Assembly: GCA_025200525.1 (NCBI GenBank)
Contig: CM045758.1
Location: forward strand, 165,938,261 to 166,002,260
Direction of reading: 5' to 3'
Source: Camellia lanceoleosa
Lineage: Eukaryota; Streptophyta; Magnoliopsida; Ericales; Theaceae
Length of the DNA stretch: 64,000 nucleotides
Shown: in pieces, positions 61,573 to 64,000 of the stretch
Layout: the number at the start of each line of letters is the position of its first letter
How positions within the stretch are numbered: the stretch's first letter is position 1
The notes under the pieces: model-generated
What the model saw: only the letters and a program-made list of their open reading frames with translations
What the model was told of the DNA's origin: nothing
The model's database searches: none
Made by a program: the position numbers and the translations under genes

Positions 61573-62088
61573 GCAAGGTTATGACTCATTAATTAGAAAA
61601 CTTCAAATTGTTTAGTATTTATCTTTGTTTCGTCACTGTCCAAATCATTTTTGTTCTCCAAAATTTTCACACAATCTACTAAAGTGCTCAGAATCTTCTC
61701 ACGATTCCAACACCACCAACGGCGTCCTCAAATCAGACCTAACGCGCCCTCACGCGGCACTTTTTTCGCTGGCACGTCACTTGCTTCCGCCTCCGCTTTT
61801 TGACGCGCCCTACGTTGCTTATGTCAACATCACCGTCATTGCCCCAACCATTCAGACTTACGCCATTTCACTGTCAAATTGGTTGAGCCACCTTAAATTT
61901 ACCTTTGGTGACCCACGTTGTTGTTGACGTCAGCCCTAGTCCGGTTCATCCTCTTCAACAGGTCGGTTCACTATAGTTTTTGGCCTTTTGTGCCAATTCA
62001 GACCGGTTCCCCATTGATTTCGACCCTTTGAATTCACTGGTACCCTCAGTTTTTTTAGATTCTATGTTTGTAGTGTTGATTTTAATTC

Positions 62089-62890
62089 ATGGATCACCCA
62101 GACTCTTCTCACCCCCCTATTTCAGTTGTTCTTGATGGGTCCAATTATGTCTTATGGGCACAAGCCATGTCTGGCTTCCTCAAAGGCAAGAAACTTTGGC
62201 GTATTATCACTGGGGATATGCGCAAACCTACCCAAGAGACCATTGAATCCGCTGACAAATATGCAGACCGCTTAGAGGATTGGGACAGTAAGAACTATCA
62301 GATCATCACTTGGCTTCAGAATAAATCTGCTACATCTATCAGCCTTCAGTTTGGTCGATTCCAACTTGACTCTGTTTCCCCTCCAGCAAAAGACATCTGG
62401 GATTTTTTAAAAGACCGATATTAGACTATTGGTCTTGCTCACCAATATCAGCTTCAGAGTCATCTTCACCGTATGCACCAAGAGCCAACTCAGACTATTA
62501 ATGATTTCCTCTCCCAAATTTATTATGTTTGGGATCAGCTCGCTCTCTTTGAACCTCCATGGCCCTATATTGAGGATGCTGCCCTGTTTACAACTTATCG
62601 CGACCAGCAGCGATTGATTCAGTTTCTTATGGCTCTAACTCTCCATTTTGAATCGATGCGCACATCTCTCCTTCATCGCACTCCTTTACCTACTATTGAG
62701 TAGGCTATTTCCGAACTACTATAAGAGAAAACTAGGCTTGGTACTCTCCATCCACACCCTGTGGACTTTGTTCTTATTACTCCCCAGACTCAGAGTTCTT
62801 ATTCAAAACAGCAGTCCACTGCTTGCAATTAATGTCAAAACCGAGGCCTTCCATCTACTCATTTTCTGGTTCATTGTCTAGTTCAATTTT
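62089..62890 (+). pseudogene. Copia gag
   Basis: From ATG 62089 the frame reads LDGSNYVLWAQAMSGFLKGK and KLWRIITGDM, the typical copia gag start, then SQIYYVWDQLALFEPPW. In-frame TAG at 62422-62424 and 62701-62703, and more later, break it. A CCHC zinc-knuckle remnant (C-N-stop-C, then THFLVHC) lies at about 62826-62880. Confidence 0.85.
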
Positions 62891-62980
62891 ACCAGTTTTG
62901 CAAGAAGACTGGTTCTAGTCATCTACAGCAAGATTGCTTCTGCAATCCAGCACGAGCCTTTCCTAGTTCATCCTCTCGTC

Positions 62981-63640
62981 ATGGTCTTTCCACTGGGAGT
63001 TTTTCACAGGGCAACTCTCAATGTTCTCGAATCGATTAAGTCAATGTTCATCACTGCTCATCACACTTGTGCTTCAGAGGATTTGCCTTCTCCTGTGCTT
63101 ATAGACCCTTCTACTCTAGTCTTTTCTCAAACCGATGACGAAACCATGTTCCAACAATTTCTCTCCACTTCGATTCTCCTTTCTACTTTTGTCTCACACT
63201 TCAAGTACTTTGACTCAGCTTGTTGTATTCACATGACCTCCGACCCTACTATTTTTACTTTTCTATCTTCTCATCCTCATGTTCTTTCTATTCACACTGC
63301 TGACGGGTCTTTTTTGTCCATAAGTCATCTTGGTTCTATTTCAGTATCTCACTTATCTTTATCCCATGTGTATCTTATGCCTACTCTTACCTTAAATCTT
63401 ATCTCCATTGGTCAATTGTATGAGCATGGTCTAATTGCTACATTTTTCCATACTGGTTGTTTGGTGCAGGACTATCGGACGTGACGGACTCTTGGGATCG
63501 GTCGTAAGCATGGACGTCTTTATGAACTCATTCACTTTCATGTTTAGATTTCTTCTCAGCTCGGAACTCCTACTACTGCACCTCTTTTATCTTCTTTTCA
63601 GCTTTTGCACTATTGTTTAGGACATCTTTTTGTTGGTCGG
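62981..63640 (+). pseudogene. Copia protease and GAG-pre-integrase region
   Basis: The reading YFDSACCIHMTSDP at about 63208-63250 corresponds to the aspartic-protease site, with Ala where many families have Gly. It is followed by HTADGSFLSISHLGSISVS, LTLNLISIGQL and YEHGL, the pre-integrase region. The HLGH-type zinc motif (LHYCLGHL) at about 63604-63627 is the last recognisable part before the new LTR. The frame differs from gag. Confidence 0.82.
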
Positions 63641-64000
63641 TGTAGACACCCCATTTTTTACTGTCCTCAAGACTTGGACGTCACCGTTGGAACACTCGGT
63701 GATTATCCATGTTTGTGTTCGTTTGGAGTTCCCGGAGATCTCGGCTGCGCGCGCCCTGCCTCAGGACCTCCGAACTCGACCGTTTGTGCTTGGTTTTGCA
63801 CCAAACACTTGTGTTTTGCCTTGGGAGGGTGGGGAATGCCTTTTGAGGCATCCCTACACACCACCGGCTGGGACTGGAGGCCATCGGCTGGCTTCTTTGT
63901 CCATCGGCACTTTATTGTGCCGACCGGCACTAAATTTTGACATTTGGTACTCTTTGCCGGCCGAGCACTGTACAGTTGCTTTATGAGATATTTTCTCACA
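63641..64000 (+). mobile_element. Start of another LTR, continuing beyond the window
   Basis: TGTAGACACCCCATTTTTT begins abruptly inside the copia pol reading and is a typical plant Ty3/gypsy LTR start. The sequence becomes markedly GC-rich, with CCATCGGC(T/A) and CCGACCGGCAC repeats at 63875-63935. The host-side duplication should be GTCGG (63636-63640), but the other end lies outside. Confidence 0.7.

Larger units (their letters stand above)
61319..63640 (+). mobile_element. Ty1/copia retrotransposon, 5' part
   Basis: A probable 5' LTR end (TTGTTTAACA at 61560, after (CT)n and (CA)n repeats), a PBS, gag and the start of pol are present in order. The LTR start was not resolved. The element is interrupted within the GAG-pre-integrase region by the LTR starting at 63641. 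Multiple stops show it is inactive. Confidence 0.8.

Overview
The window is nuclear DNA of a seed plant, almost certainly a eudicot and plausibly a woody one. Evidence: introns with GT/AG borders, plant-specific gene families (chloroplast FtsH protease, yellow-stripe-like transporter, MscS-like channel), plant LTR-retrotransposon lineages, and AT-rich intergenic DNA full of small inverted-repeat transposons. I cannot name the genus. I found no intact host gene: every host-gene sequence carries stops or frameshifts, and the rest is transposon-derived or unassigned.

Layout. 1-573 is the end of a CACTA-like element. 808-2000 (+) is the 3' half of an FTSH6-like metalloprotease gene with an in-frame stop. 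2383-10230 (-) is a YSL-type oligopeptide transporter gene in six exons, converging on FTSH6 and broken in at least four places; its 4.7-kb first intron holds several MITEs. 11113-22137 is a nest of chromovirus (Ty3/gypsy) sequence in minus orientation: a truncated LTR (11113-13810) carrying the first exon of a LETM1 gene, then a decayed element with PPT, chromodomain, gag, PBS and a 2.85-kb 5' LTR (19291-22137) carrying METTL13-like and MscS-like exon fragments. The two LTRs align on both sides of their host fragments, so different host sequences sit at the same LTR position. This is the most interesting thing in the window.

25499-37878 is a complete but dead Tat-type Ty3/gypsy element with 0.6-kb LTRs, a GTAAT target duplication, PBS, gag-pol, two tandem arrays and a long decayed antisense ORF before the 3' LTR. 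Its pol is split by a 2.42-kb solo LTR (30519-32938, duplication ATTTG). 44253-46433 is another solo LTR (duplication AACAA). Both solo LTRs contain dense arrays of the palindrome CGCTCGAGCG. 61.3-63.6 kb is the 5' part of a Ty1/copia element interrupted at 63641 by the start of another LTR that runs off the window.

38-61 kb between these elements is AT-rich DNA with many non-autonomous DNA transposons: Mutator-type elements with 9-11 bp duplications, PIF/Harbinger-type elements with TAA/TTA duplications (one with its empty site preserved in an adjacent tandem copy), and microsatellites. No rRNA, tRNA or CRISPR was recognised. All coordinates of inserts come from reading by eye; no alignment or database search was run.
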